From Janibacter sp. CX7 (lineage in GTDB: Bacteria; Actinomycetota; Actinomycetes; Actinomycetales; Dermatophilaceae): DNA of 64,000 bases. Shown here one piece after another: positions 40,508 to 49,600 of this stretch; the stretch's first letter is position 1; every line of letters begins with the position of its first letter. The stretch lies in contig NZ_CP101464.1 of assembly GCF_024362365.1 (NCBI RefSeq), positions 2,914,001 through 2,978,000 on the forward strand. The letters run 5' to 3'. The notes beneath the pieces are model-generated. The model was given only the letters and a program-made list of their open reading frames with translations, had not been told where the DNA came from and searched no databases. The position numbers and the translations under genes are program-made.

Positions 40508-42805
40508 TCACCGGCGCGCGAGCAGCACCACGACGACGGTGACGAGCGAGGCCAGCACGACGAGCGTGTCCGCCCGTCGCCAGGGCGCGGGCTCGGCCCA
40601 GGTGCGCCGACCGGCCGAGGCGAAGCCCCGCGCGTCCATCGCGACGGCGAGCGTCGCGGCCATGCCGAGCGAGCGCAGCAGCATGCCGAAGGTCGACGCC
40701 CACAGGTGCGCCACGACCCCGGCCGGCCGCCGCCAGGTCACGCCCTGGCCCCGCAGCCGCCGCGCCCAGCCCACCTCGGACCACGCTGCACCGAAGGACT
40801 GGACCCGCTGCAGGGCGGCGCCGAGCGCCACGACCGGTCGAGCGGGCAGGTGCAGCCGCTGACCGAGGTGGTCGGCGAGGTCGTCCGGGTCGACGAAGCC
40901 GAGCAGGATCGCCGACGGCACGACGATGACGAGCAGCCGCAGCGCCGCCGAGACGGCGACCTCGACGTCGTGGGTGCCGAGCAGCCACGTCGACCAGCCC
41001 ACGCCGAGGGCGCCGACGAGGGCAGGCACGAGCCGCAGGGCCAGCCCCCGCCAGCGACGCGCGGTGGTCCAGCCTGGTCCGGTGCCGGGCAGCGTCGACA
41101 GGCCGACGACGGCGCCGACGGCGAGCAGGGCGAGGACGACGAGCGAGACCTGCCAGCCCGGCGAGAGGACCGCGGCGACCATCGGGACGACGGCCGCGGC
41201 GAAGAGCGAGAGCGGGCCGCACGCGGAGAGCACCGCACGAGGGGCCGGCGGGGGTGGGTCGACCCGAGGGCGCCGGACCGTGCGGACCTCGTCGACGAGG
41301 GCCACGAGGTCGGGGTCGTGGGTTGCGGCGACGACGCCGCCGCCCCGGGCACGGTGGGCGGCGAGCAGGCCGGCGACGGCCGCCCAGGTGCCCCGGTCCT
41401 GGCCGACGGTCGGTTCGTCGGCCAGGACGGCAGCCGGGCCGTGCGCGAGGGCCGCGGCGACGGCGAGGCGGCGCTGCTCGCCGCCAGAGAGGGTCTGCGG
41501 GTCGGCGCGCTCGAGGTGCGCCAGGCCGAGCACGTCGAGCAGGTGCCGGGCCGCGCCCTCGTCGGCCGTGCCGAGGGTGCGGCCGGTGAGCAGGACCTCG
41601 TCGAGGACCGTGCGAGCGAGCAGCGCGCTCGAGCTCCACTGCGGCACCCAGCCGAGCAGCTGCGCCACCTCGTCGGCCGGCAGGTCCGCCACCTCGGGAG
41701 CGTCGGCTCCCGCGTCGTCGCCGACCACCACCCGCCCCGACGAAGGGGGCACCAGTCCAGCCATCGTGGCCAGCCACGTGCTCTTGCCCCCACCGCTGGG
41801 TCCGACGAGCGCCGTGGCCCGGCCCGCGGCGACGGTCAGCGGGGCCTGCGTGACGAGCGCGGTCGTCAGCTCGCTGCGCCCGTCGAGGTGGTTGCGCCGC
41901 CGCTCGACCCGCAATGGCTCGGCGGTGAGCACCGGCGCGCCGGGCGCGAGTGCGCCGCGCGCGGGAGCGTCGGGCGCGAGTGCGCCGCGCGCGGGCGCAA
42001 CGGGGCAGGCCAGGGGACCGAGGTCGACGTCGAGCGGCTCAGGAGCCGGCACGCCCGGCACCCAGATGCCGTCGGCCGCCAGGCTCTCGCCGTGCTCGGC
42101 GAGGACCCTCCGCGGGTCACCGTCGTGGCGGATGCGCCCGTCGCGGCCGAGCACGAGCACCCGGTCGACGTGCTCGAGCCAGGGCTCGAGGCGGTGCTCG
42201 ACGACGACCGTCGTCAGCCCGGCCGCCGCGGTGACGACGGCATCGCGCACCTGCGCGGCGCTGTCGGCGTCGAGCATCGCCGTCGGCTCGTCGAGCAGGA
42301 GCAGCCCCGGCCGCAGGGCGAGGGCCCCGGCGAGCGCGAGTCGCTGGGTCTGGCCGCCCGACAGGGCGTGGGTCGGCGTGTCGAGGGGCAGGTGGCCCAG
42401 GCCGACGGCGTCGAGGCACGACGCGACGACGGTCTGCATCTCGGCGGGGGGCCGGCCCACGTTTTCCAGCCCGAAGGCCACGTCGCGACCGACCGTCGCC
42501 GCCACGGTGCCCGACCCGGGTTCCTGGAGGAGGAGCCCGACCGCACCCGCCCGCTCGCCGGGCGCCACGCCGTCGACGGTGACCTCACCGGCGAGGTCGC
42601 CGGAGTCGACGGTGAGCAGCAGGCCCGCGAGGGCCCGGAGCAGGGTCGACTTGCCCGACCCGCTCGGCCCCACGAGCAGCACCCGCTCGCCGGGCCGCAG
42701 GCTCAGGTCGACGTCCGTGAGGACCGGCTCCCGCCGACCTGCGGGACGCCAGGTCAGCCCGTGGACCTCGACGGCGCCACGGGCACCCCCTTCGACCTCC
42801 GACAC
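40508..42805 (-). CDS. fused ECF transporter protein: two ATPase domains plus EcfT
   Basis: A 765-residue fusion of YkoD-like and YkoC-like parts. ABC domain 1 has Walker A GPSGSGKST (46-53), LSGGQ and LLLDEPTAMLD. ABC domain 2 has Walker A GPSGGGKST (about 335-343) and ends in ADEPTVGQD. The last 230 residues are an EcfT-like membrane domain (about five helices). The interdomain linker has a duplicated APARGALAP unit. With YkoE it would import thiamine or its precursor HMP. GTG at 42805 is chosen because it lies right after the ykoE stop and starts the first ABC strand. Confidence 0.9.
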   Translation of the reverse strand: MSEVEGGARGAVEVHGLTWRPAGRREPVLTDVDLSLRPGERVLLVGPSGSGKSTLLRALAGLLLTVDSGDLAGEVTVDGVAPGERAGAVGLLLQEPGSGTVAATVGRDVAFGLENVGRPPAEMQTVVASCLDAVGLGHLPLDTPTHALSGGQTQRLALAGALALRPGLLLLDEPTAMLDADSAAQVRDAVVTAAAGLTTVVVEHRLEPWLEHVDRVLVLGRDGRIRHDGDPRRVLAEHGESLAADGIWVPGVPAPEPLDVDLGPLACPVAPARGALAPDAPARGALAPGAPVLTAEPLRVERRRNHLDGRSELTTALVTQAPLTVAAGRATALVGPSGGGKSTWLATMAGLVPPSSGRVVVGDDAGADAPEVADLPADEVAQLLGWVPQWSSSALLARTVLDEVLLTGRTLGTADEGAARHLLDVLGLAHLERADPQTLSGGEQRRLAVAAALAHGPAAVLADEPTVGQDRGTWAAVAGLLAAHRARGGGVVAATHDPDLVALVDEVRTVRRPRVDPPPPAPRAVLSACGPLSLFAAAVVPMVAAVLSPGWQVSLVVLALLAVGAVVGLSTLPGTGPGWTTARRWRGLALRLVPALVGALGVGWSTWLLGTHDVEVAVSAALRLLVIVVPSAILLGFVDPDDLADHLGQRLHLPARPVVALGAALQRVQSFGAAWSEVGWARRLRGQGVTWRRPAGVVAHLWASTFGMLLRSLGMAATLAVAMDARGFASAGRRTWAEPAPWRRADTLVVLASLVTVVVVLLARR

Positions 42806-42813
42806 CGCTGGGA

Positions 42814-43458
42814 TCAGACGGCCCTGCGCTCGAGCTGCTCCTGCCCCGGGGGGAAGGGGTTGAGCGCACCCGCCGCGGCGAGCGCCCGGGTGAGGGCCCA
42901 GCCGCCGAGGCCGGCGATGACGATGCCGGAGACGACCATGAGCGGCAGGTAGGCGAGCTTCCACGTCCAGGTCCAGTCGGCGAAGTACCAGACGATCTCG
43001 TAGACCCACTCCAGCGGGGCGGACAGGGCGCCGGCGAGCAGCGCGACGGCCGGGCCGAAGGCCTTGTAGGCGAAGATCGCGAAGGCGAGCTCGGCGCCGA
43101 TGCCCTGCGCGAGGCCGGAGAGGATCGTCGTCGCGCCCCACTGGTTGCCGAAGAGCGCCGAGACGACCGCGGCGATGAGCTCGCACGCGACGGCCGCGCC
43201 GGGGCGGCGCACGACGAGCCCACCGACGACGCCGGCGATGAACCAGAAGCCGACGACGAGGCCCATCGCGGGCTGGAAGGCGGAGCCGACGACCGAGAGC
43301 GGCCCGGCGTAGACGAGGTTGTAGCCCCAGTAGGCGACGCCGAAGGCCACGCCGAGGAAGGCGACGGTCAGCAGGTCGACGGTGCGCCAGCCCATGAGGG
43401 GGCGGGTCGCGAGGACGGTGCCGGCGCGGGACGCGGCCGGCGTCTTGGTGGTGGTCAT
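42814..43458 (-). CDS. ykoE: ECF transporter substrate-binding (S) component YkoE
   Basis: A 214-residue membrane protein of the YkoE family with six hydrophobic helices. It begins with MGWRTVDLLTVAFLGVAFGVAYWGYN, the conserved first helix, and later has LFGNQWGATTILSGLAQGIGAELAFA. YkoE binds thiamine/HMP and docks on the ATPase-EcfT module encoded downstream. It has a strong ribosome-binding site (AGGAGA) and a TPP riboswitch upstream, which supports the substrate assignment. Confidence 0.92.
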   Translation of the reverse strand: MTTTKTPAASRAGTVLATRPLMGWRTVDLLTVAFLGVAFGVAYWGYNLVYAGPLSVVGSAFQPAMGLVVGFWFIAGVVGGLVVRRPGAAVACELIAAVVSALFGNQWGATTILSGLAQGIGAELAFAIFAYKAFGPAVALLAGALSAPLEWVYEIVWYFADWTWTWKLAYLPLMVVSGIVIAGLGGWALTRALAAAGALNPFPPGQEQLERRAV

Positions 43459-43465
43459 GCTGATG

Positions 43466-43489
43466 CTTCTCCTGTGTGGGTTCCACAGG
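43466..43489 (-). promoter_or_regulatory. ykoE ribosome-binding site inside a small hairpin
   Basis: On the minus strand CCTGTG (43484-43489) pairs with CACAGG (43471-43476), and the AGG of the latter is the first part of the AGGAGAAG Shine-Dalgarno (43466-43473). This hairpin could be the part of the riboswitch expression platform that hides the ribosome-binding site when TPP is bound. Confidence 0.5.
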
Positions 43490-43544
43490 GAGGGATCGGC
43501 GCCGTCACCCGGCCACGGGCCGTGCGTCGACGACGTTCCCTGAG

Positions 43545-43632
43545 ACTCGACTCCCTACGCCGGTGCTAGCCGGATCAGGTACGAGGGTCTGCGGTCACCC
43601 GCACTCTCAGCGCTGCTGCGCTCCCCTGTCGT
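43545..43632 (-). ncRNA. TPP riboswitch (THI element)
   Basis: Read on the minus strand, the aptamer core is unmistakable: GGGGAGC near the 5' end, GCTGAGAGTGCGGG, then GACCCTCGTACCTGATCCGG in parts, and GCTAGCACCGGCGTAGGGA. CTGAGA and ACCTGATC are the conserved pyrimidine-binding and pyrophosphate-binding elements. It lies about 90 bases before ykoE, whose product takes up thiamine or HMP, so TPP should lower expression. A TATGCT at 43641-43646 may be the -10 box. Confidence 0.95.
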
Positions 43633-43760
43633 GCCCGGCCAGCATAGCCGCGCGGGTGGACGGGCGGTCCGCCGTGCCCGTCCTGTGGCAGGGTTGGAGA
43701 CGTACCGGGTGGCGGCGACCGTCGCCACCTCCGCAGCGTGTGTGTACGAAAGGACGTCTC

Positions 43761-44057
43761 GTGGGCAACATGGTCTGGAAGGTGCTGGGCACCGGCTCGG
43801 CGATCATCGCCGGCATCGTCGCCAACAAGGTCATCTCCATCGCGTGGTCGCGCCTCGGCAAGGGCGAGACGATCGACCCCAACAACCCCGAGAACCCCAT
43901 CGGCGAGGCCATCGCCTTCGCCGCCCTCGCCGGTCTGGCGATGGGCCTGGCCCGCACCATGGCCACGCGCCAGGCGGCGAGCTTCTACAAGAAGTCCGCG
44001 GGTCACCTGCCCGAGGCCATGCAGTCCGTCCAGGGAGAGCTGGACAAGGTCTCCTGA
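43761..44057 (+). CDS. DUF4235 membrane protein
   Basis: A 98-residue protein of the DUF4235 family. MVWKVLGTGSAIIAGIVANKVISIAW is the first helix with the conserved A..A..V..K pattern, and EAIAFAALAGLAMGLARTMATRQAA the second. Its function is unknown. GTG at 43761 is preferred because AAAGGA lies 7 bases upstream; ATG 43770 is the alternative. In the upstream gap a GGTGGCG/CGCCACC hairpin is visible. The downstream gene overlaps the stop. Confidence 0.8.
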   Translation: MGNMVWKVLGTGSAIIAGIVANKVISIAWSRLGKGETIDPNNPENPIGEAIAFAALAGLAMGLARTMATRQAASFYKKSAGHLPEAMQSVQGELDKVS

Positions 44058-45034
44058 TGCGCGGCGTCTCCATCACCGAGCCCGGTGACGCCGACGTCCT
44101 GCAGGTCACCGAGGTCGAGGCCCCCACGGCCGGCCCGGGCGACGTCGTCGTCGACATGGTGGCCGCCGGGGTCAACCGCGCCGACGTCATGCAGCGGCTC
44201 GGGCACTACCCGCCGCCCGCGGGCGCCTCGCCACTGCCGGGCCTCGAGGTCTCGGGCACGATCCGCGAGGTCGGTCCCGGTGTCGAGGGCTGGTCCGTGG
44301 GCGACGAGGTCTGCGCCCTCGTCGACGGTGGCGGCTATGCGGAGCAGGTCCGGGTGCCTGCGGCACAGCTCCTCCCCGTGCCGAAGGGAGTGAGCCTCAC
44401 CGAGGCCGCGGGGTTGCCCGAGGTCGCGTGCACGGTCTGGTCCAACGTCTTCATGACGGCCAACCTCCAGCCCGGCGAGGTCTTCCTCGTCCACGGCGGG
44501 TCGTCGGGCATCGGCACGATGGCGATCCAGCTCGCCACGGCCGCCGGAGCGCGGGTGGCGGTGACTGCCGGCTCGCAGGACAAGCTCGACGTCTGCCGCG
44601 ACCTCGGCGCGCAGATCCTCGTCAACTACCGAGAGCAGGACTTCGTCGAGGAGGTGCGCGCGGCGACCGACGGTCACGGGGCCGACGTCGTCCTCGACCT
44701 CATGGGCGCCAAGTACCTGCCCCGCAATGTCGACCTGCTGGCGACGTCGGGCCGGCTCGTCGTCATCGGCCTCATGGGCGGCCGCAAGGGCGAGCTCGAC
44801 CTCGGCAAGCTGCTGAGCAAGCGCGCCGCGGTCATCGCGACCTCGCTGCGGGCCCGCCCCGCTGCGGAAAAGGCGGCGATCGTCGCCGCGGTCCGCGAGC
44901 ACGTGTGGCCGCTGGTCGAGGACGGTGCCGTGCGCCCGATCGTCCAGGGCACCTACCCGCTCGAGCGCGCCGCCGACGCCCACCGCGAGCTCGAGGCGAG
45001 CGGTCACATCGGCAAGATCCTGCTCACCGCCTGA
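44057..45034 (+). CDS. NAD(P)H:quinone oxidoreductase (MDR superfamily)
   Basis: A 325-residue zeta-crystallin-type reductase. GVNRADVMQRLGHYPPP and LPGLEVSGTIREVG form the catalytic GroES-like domain, and VHGGSSGIGTMAIQLA the NADPH-binding Rossmann loop. The C-terminus DAHRELEASGHIGKILL is conserved in the quinone oxidoreductase PIG3/QOR group. Zinc ligands are lacking. It likely reduces quinones or enones in the cytoplasm. Its ATG overlaps the DUF4235 stop (TGATG). Confidence 0.88.
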   Translation: MRGVSITEPGDADVLQVTEVEAPTAGPGDVVVDMVAAGVNRADVMQRLGHYPPPAGASPLPGLEVSGTIREVGPGVEGWSVGDEVCALVDGGGYAEQVRVPAAQLLPVPKGVSLTEAAGLPEVACTVWSNVFMTANLQPGEVFLVHGGSSGIGTMAIQLATAAGARVAVTAGSQDKLDVCRDLGAQILVNYREQDFVEEVRAATDGHGADVVLDLMGAKYLPRNVDLLATSGRLVVIGLMGGRKGELDLGKLLSKRAAVIATSLRARPAAEKAAIVAAVREHVWPLVEDGAVRPIVQGTYPLERAADAHRELEASGHIGKILLTA

Positions 45035-45058
45035 GCCACCCCCTTCGCCCGGCCCCCC

Positions 45059-45131
45059 AACCCTGCAAAACCCTAGGGTCCTGCAGAGTTGCCCGGCCCC
45101 AACCCTGCAAAACCCTAGGGTCCTGCAGAGT
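45059..45131. repeat. tandem palindromic repeat, two copies, period 42
   Basis: Two identical 31-bp units (45059-45089 and 45101-45131) with an 11-base spacer. Each holds ACCCTAGGGT, a perfect 10-bp palindrome, flanked by CTGCA and TGCAG, so each can fold into a hairpin. They fill the gap between convergent genes ending at 45034 and 45131, and the last base of unit 2 is the last base of the minus-strand stop codon. A doubled terminator is the simplest reading. Confidence 0.85.
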
Positions 45132-45850
45132 CAGGGGGTCGGGGTGAGGCGGCCGTCGTCGAGGTGCCAGCGGGCGGGGGCGATCTCGGCGACCTCGGGG
45201 TCGTGCGTCGCCAGGAGCACCGTCGCGCCACGGCGGGCGAGGTCCTCGAGCAGCACCACGACCCGCTCGCGGGTGTCGTGGTCGAGCTCGGAGGTGGGTT
45301 CGTCGGCGAGCAGCACCGCCGCCCCCGCCCCCAGGCGAAGGGAGGCCAGCGCCAGTCCCCGAGCCACGGCCACGCGCTGCCGCTGACCGCCGGAGAGCTC
45401 CTCGGCGAGGTGGTCGCCGTGCTCGTCGAGCCCGACGGAGGCGAGCGCGTGGTCGGCCTGGGCGAGCGCGTCCCCGCCGGGCACACCGGCTGCGACGAGT
45501 GGCACCGCGACGTTGTCGCGGGCGGTGAGGACCTCGGCGAGGGCGCTGCCCTGCGGGATGAGCACGGCACCCGCGGCGCGCGAGGTCGCCTCCTCGCCGA
45601 TCGCGGTGTCCCCCAGTGTGATCGAGCCGCTCGCCTGCCCCGGCGCGAGCAGCCCGCCGACCGCCCACAGCAGCGAGGTCTTGCCCGCCCCGGAGTGACC
45701 GGTGACGGCGGTGACCTCTCCCGGGCGGGCGGTGGCACTCGCGCCGTCGACCGCGACGACCTCTCCGTAGCGGACGCTCACGTCGTCGAGGACGAGGACC
45801 CCTCCGGTCCGGTCCGGGGCGTTGGTCGTGGCGGGGCTGCCCGGGCTCAT
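45131..45850 (-). CDS. ABC transporter ATP-binding protein (MacB/LolD type)
   Basis: A 239-residue ATPase with Walker A GHSGAGKTS, Q-loop LIPQG, the signature LSGGQRQRVAVARG, Walker B VLLADEPTSELD and the H-loop THD. This is the LolD/MacB branch that pairs with FtsX-like permeases. It works with the second ATPase and the permease encoded just upstream. ATG 45850 overlaps the preceding stop (ATGA). The canonical motifs suggest it is the hydrolysing half. Confidence 0.9.
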   Translation of the reverse strand: MSPGSPATTNAPDRTGGVLVLDDVSVRYGEVVAVDGASATARPGEVTAVTGHSGAGKTSLLWAVGGLLAPGQASGSITLGDTAIGEEATSRAAGAVLIPQGSALAEVLTARDNVAVPLVAAGVPGGDALAQADHALASVGLDEHGDHLAEELSGGQRQRVAVARGLALASLRLGAGAAVLLADEPTSELDHDTRERVVVLLEDLARRGATVLLATHDPEVAEIAPARWHLDDGRLTPTP

Positions 45851-46683
45851 GCGCCCTCCTCGTCGGTGATCAGCTGCCAGGTGCCGTCGTCCGCCCGGTG
45901 GACGCGCACGAGGGTGCCGGGCGGGAAGGCGTCGAGCGCCGGCGGGGGCAGCGGCAGCGACCCGTCGGCGGCGACGACGGAGTACTCCTCGCCGCTGCGC
46001 CCCTCGCCACCGACCCGCCCGTCGCGGATCGTCACGGTCCGGGGAAATGCTGCGGCCACGTCGGGGTCGTGGGTGACGACGACGATCGTCGTGCCGAGGG
46101 TGCGCCCGACCTCGGCCATGGCCTCGAGGACGACGTCGCGGGAGTCGTGGTCGAGCTGGCTCGTCGGCTCGTCGCCGAGGAGCAGCCCCGGCCCGGAGGC
46201 GAGCGCGACCGCGAGTGCGGCGAGCTGGAGGGCGCCCGGGGTGAGCCCGTCGAGCGGGGCGTCGGCGACGTCGGTGAGCCCGAGCAGCTCGAGCAGGTCG
46301 TCGACCTCGGGCACGGTGCGCCCTGAGCGGCGGGCCGAGCGCTGGGCGAAGTCGATGTTGCCCCGCACCGACAGCCACGGCAGGTGGTTGCGCGCGGCGC
46401 CCTGCAGGACGATGCCGACCTCCTGCGCGCGGAAGGCGTCGACCTGCGCCTCGGACATCACCGACAGCTCGTGGTCGCCGACGTGGATGCGGCCGGCGCT
46501 CGGGCGCAGCAGGCCGCCGAAGAGTGCGAGGAGCGTCGACTTGCCCGCACCGCTCGGCCCGAGCAGCGCGATGCGCTCGCCCGCCGCGACGGTGAGGTCG
46601 ACGCCCGAGAGGGCGGCGACGTCGTGCCCCTCGGCGCGGTAGATGTGCACGAGCCCGTGGGTGCGCAGCGGCAGACCGGTCAC
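45847..46683 (-). CDS. ABC transporter ATP-binding protein with degenerate signature
   Basis: A 278-residue ATPase with Walker A GPSGAGKST, Walker B LLLGDEPTSQLD and H-loop THD all intact. The signature LSGGQ is replaced by LTPGALQLAALA. Extra C-terminal residues (about 215-278) form a small tail domain. Start GTG at 46683 overlaps the permease stop (GTGA). In a heterodimer with the downstream ATPase it would give one intact and one degenerate composite site, as in other asymmetric exporters. Confidence 0.85.
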   Translation of the reverse strand: MTGLPLRTHGLVHIYRAEGHDVAALSGVDLTVAAGERIALLGPSGAGKSTLLALFGGLLRPSAGRIHVGDHELSVMSEAQVDAFRAQEVGIVLQGAARNHLPWLSVRGNIDFAQRSARRSGRTVPEVDDLLELLGLTDVADAPLDGLTPGALQLAALAVALASGPGLLLGDEPTSQLDHDSRDVVLEAMAEVGRTLGTTIVVVTHDPDVAAAFPRTVTIRDGRVGGEGRSGEEYSVVAADGSLPLPPPALDAFPPGTLVRVHRADDGTWQLITDEEGA

Positions 46684-49600
46684 GTCGGCTCCCCCCTCGC
46701 GGCCGAGAGGGTGACCCGACGGCGCACGCCGGCCGCGAGCAGCAGGGCGACGACGAGCAGGACGACGGCGACCCCGACCGTCGCGGCCAGCACCGCGACC
46801 CAGGCGGGCGAGTGGTCGAGCGCGGGCACCGCTGCGCGCGAGGTGAAGAGCGGCAGCGCCGGCAGCGCGATCCACGATCCGGCGAGCGCGCACAGGGCGC
46901 CGAGGAGGACACCGACGGCGACGCTCGTCAGGTGCTCGGTGCGCAGGGCGCGACCGATGTCCTTCGCCGCCACACCGCTGACCCGCAGGGCGGCGAGGTC
47001 GCGCACGGTAGCCCGCCAGCCGGTGACGGCAAGGATGAGCAGGACGAGCGCCGCGAGGACGACGGCGAGCGCCCCACCGATGAGCGCGAGCTGCAGCCCC
47101 CACCCGGACGCCGACTGGTCGAAGACCCGGTCGGCCTGCTCGGTCGTGCGCACCGAGCGCACGGCGACGCCCTCGTCGGCGAGCACCTCCTGCGCCCGCT
47201 CGAGGGTGCCCGGCGACGCGTCGGCGAGCCACAGCTCGCGGTCGGTGCGGGTGGTGTCGAGCTCGCCCGTCACCCGCGCCAGGGCGCGAAGGGAGACGAG
47301 CACCCCGGCGTCGGTCGCGGCCGGCAGCGCCGCGACGTGCTGGGCGGCGACGACGTCGGTCTGACCGCCGGCGACGTCGAGCACCTGCACCGTGTCGCCC
47401 TTCTCCGCGACCTCTCCCGAGACGATCGCGGGCACCGGTCGCGGCACGTCGGTGACGTGGGCGGCGACGTCGGCGCCGTCGGCGGCTGCGACCCCGAGGG
47501 TGAGGGACTTCCCCTTCGCCGTGAGGGTCAGGCCGGTGCCGTCACCGGCCTTCTCGTCCTCCCACGTGCTCTGGCTGCCCACGGGCAGCGGGCGGCCGGC
47601 GACGGACAGGTCGGTGACGGTGACCGTGCCGCGCACACTGCTGCCGGTGACGCCCGAGGTCCCGACCCGGATGCCGGCGAGGCGGCAGCCCGCCGAGCAG
47701 AAGAGCGGGGAGTCGACCGTGACCTGGCCCGTGCCCTTGGGCCCGAGGGTCGCGATCTCCGCCGAGCGGGCATCCCCCTCGCGGGTCGTCATGTCGAGCA
47801 GGAGCGTCGGGGGTTCGGCGTCGCCGAGCCCGCGCAGGTCCCAGGTCACCCGCGCGGTCACGTCGCCGGCCGGCAGCCGGACGGGCTCCTGCTCGGGCAG
47901 GGCCAGGGCGTCGACGTCGAGACCGCTCACGGCCTCGGGGTGGGCGACGCGCACGAGCGCCTCGGGGTCGACCGCCATCGTCGCGCCGGCGGTGTCGGCC
48001 TTGGGCCGGATGAGGGCCACGGGCGCGGCATCGATGTCGTGCTCGTCGAGGGTGGTCGCGGCGTCGAGGAGCGCCGGCGCGGTGGGCGAGTCCACCGACA
48101 GCACGGCAGGGGAGCCGGTCTCCAGCTCGGCGCGGGCGAGCCGGTTGCGATCGGCGACGACGACCGCATTGGCCCCGAAGACGGCGACCGCGGTGGCCAC
48201 GGTCGTGACGACGAGGACCCGTCGGGCCGCCGGGCGGCGGCCGATGCCGTGCCCGGCGATGGCCGCGGCGACGCGTCCCCGACGCATCGCCGAGGTCGCC
48301 CGGCGGGCGGCGAGCCACGGCACGAGGCGGGCGGCGAGCACGCCGACGGCGATGGCGAGCAGGGTCGGGGTGGCGAGGGCGGCCGGCCCGCTGAGCGCGC
48401 CGGTCGCGAGCCCGACGACCCCGACGGCAGCGAGGACCACGACGACGATCTCGACGACGGCGGAGCCACCCGCACCGGTCGGCCGCACCGAGCGCAGCAG
48501 GTCGTTGACCGGCTCGCGCAGCACGGGTCGCGAGGCGAGGTGCACGGCGAGCACCGACAGCAGCAGCGCCCCGAGCGTCCACGGGACGACCGCGAGCGGG
48601 ATCTCGAAGGGGATGCCCCCCGGCAGCATGAGCGCCCGCACCCCGAGGGCGAGCAGCATGGCGGCGACGACGCCGAGGGGCAGTCCGAGCAGGACCGGCA
48701 CGACGAGCTCGCCGAGCAGCAGTCGCCGGGCGCCCGAGCGTGAGCGTCCGCGCAGCCGGGCGAGGGCGACGTCGTGGCGCCGCTGGTCGACGGCGGACTG
48801 GGCGACGAGGAAGAGCACGAGCACCGACAGCAGCGCCAGCTGCACCATGACGAAGGGGACGATGACCGCGGTCTGCGAGCGTCCGGTCTCGATGCCGGAG
48901 ACGATCGTCCCGGCGGAGTCGCTCACGGTGATCTCGGGGTGCTCCTCGCCGAGATCCTCGACGGCGGCCGCAGCACGGGGCAGCGAGTCGAGGGTGGCCT
49001 TGGAGGTGTCGAGCGGCAGGTCGACGCTGACGGAGGCAGTCGGCAGTGCGTCGGCGAAGGTCGCGTCGACGGTGAAGAGGTCGTCGAGCCCCGGGAGGTT
49101 GTCGAGGTCGGGGTGCGGGACGCCGGACTTGCCGTCCGGCCGGTTGCCCAGCCAGTAGTCGGCGTCCTCGTCGGGCACGGAGTAGATGCCGACGACCTCG
49201 AGCGGCACGTCGGGCTCGTCGGGGTCGAAGCGCGAGTACTTCGCCTGCGGGATGAGCAGCTCGGTGCCCTGCCTCCACCCCCAGGCCTTGGCGTCCGCCG
49301 CGGAGACGACGACCTCACCGCCCTGCTGCGGGCAGCGCCCCTCGATCTCGACGTGGTCGCACAGGCCGGAGCGGGTGCGCAGCAGGGCCGGCGAGGCCTT
49401 GCGGCCCTTCGCCGGGCTGAGGTTGGTCGCGTAGCGCAGCCCGGTGATGGGCTCGCCCGAGACGGCCTGCAGGCCGGCGGGCACCTCGTCGGCGAGGGTC
49501 TGCGGCATGAGGGTGCGCTCGGTCGAGGTGCGCGGACGGGTCATCGTCGTGGCCGTCGTCGCCGGGTCGGCCTCGGTGAGGTGCACCCGCAGCAGCCCCT

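Noticed and set aside
40706..42952. A 748-codon open frame antisense to the ECF gene
   Set aside because: It is Arg/Gly/Asp-rich without recognisable motifs, and the minus strand encodes two ABC domains with all catalytic motifs.
45059..45131. CRISPR-like direct repeats
   Set aside because: There are only two units with an 11-base spacer, the unit itself is a hairpin, and no cas genes are present.
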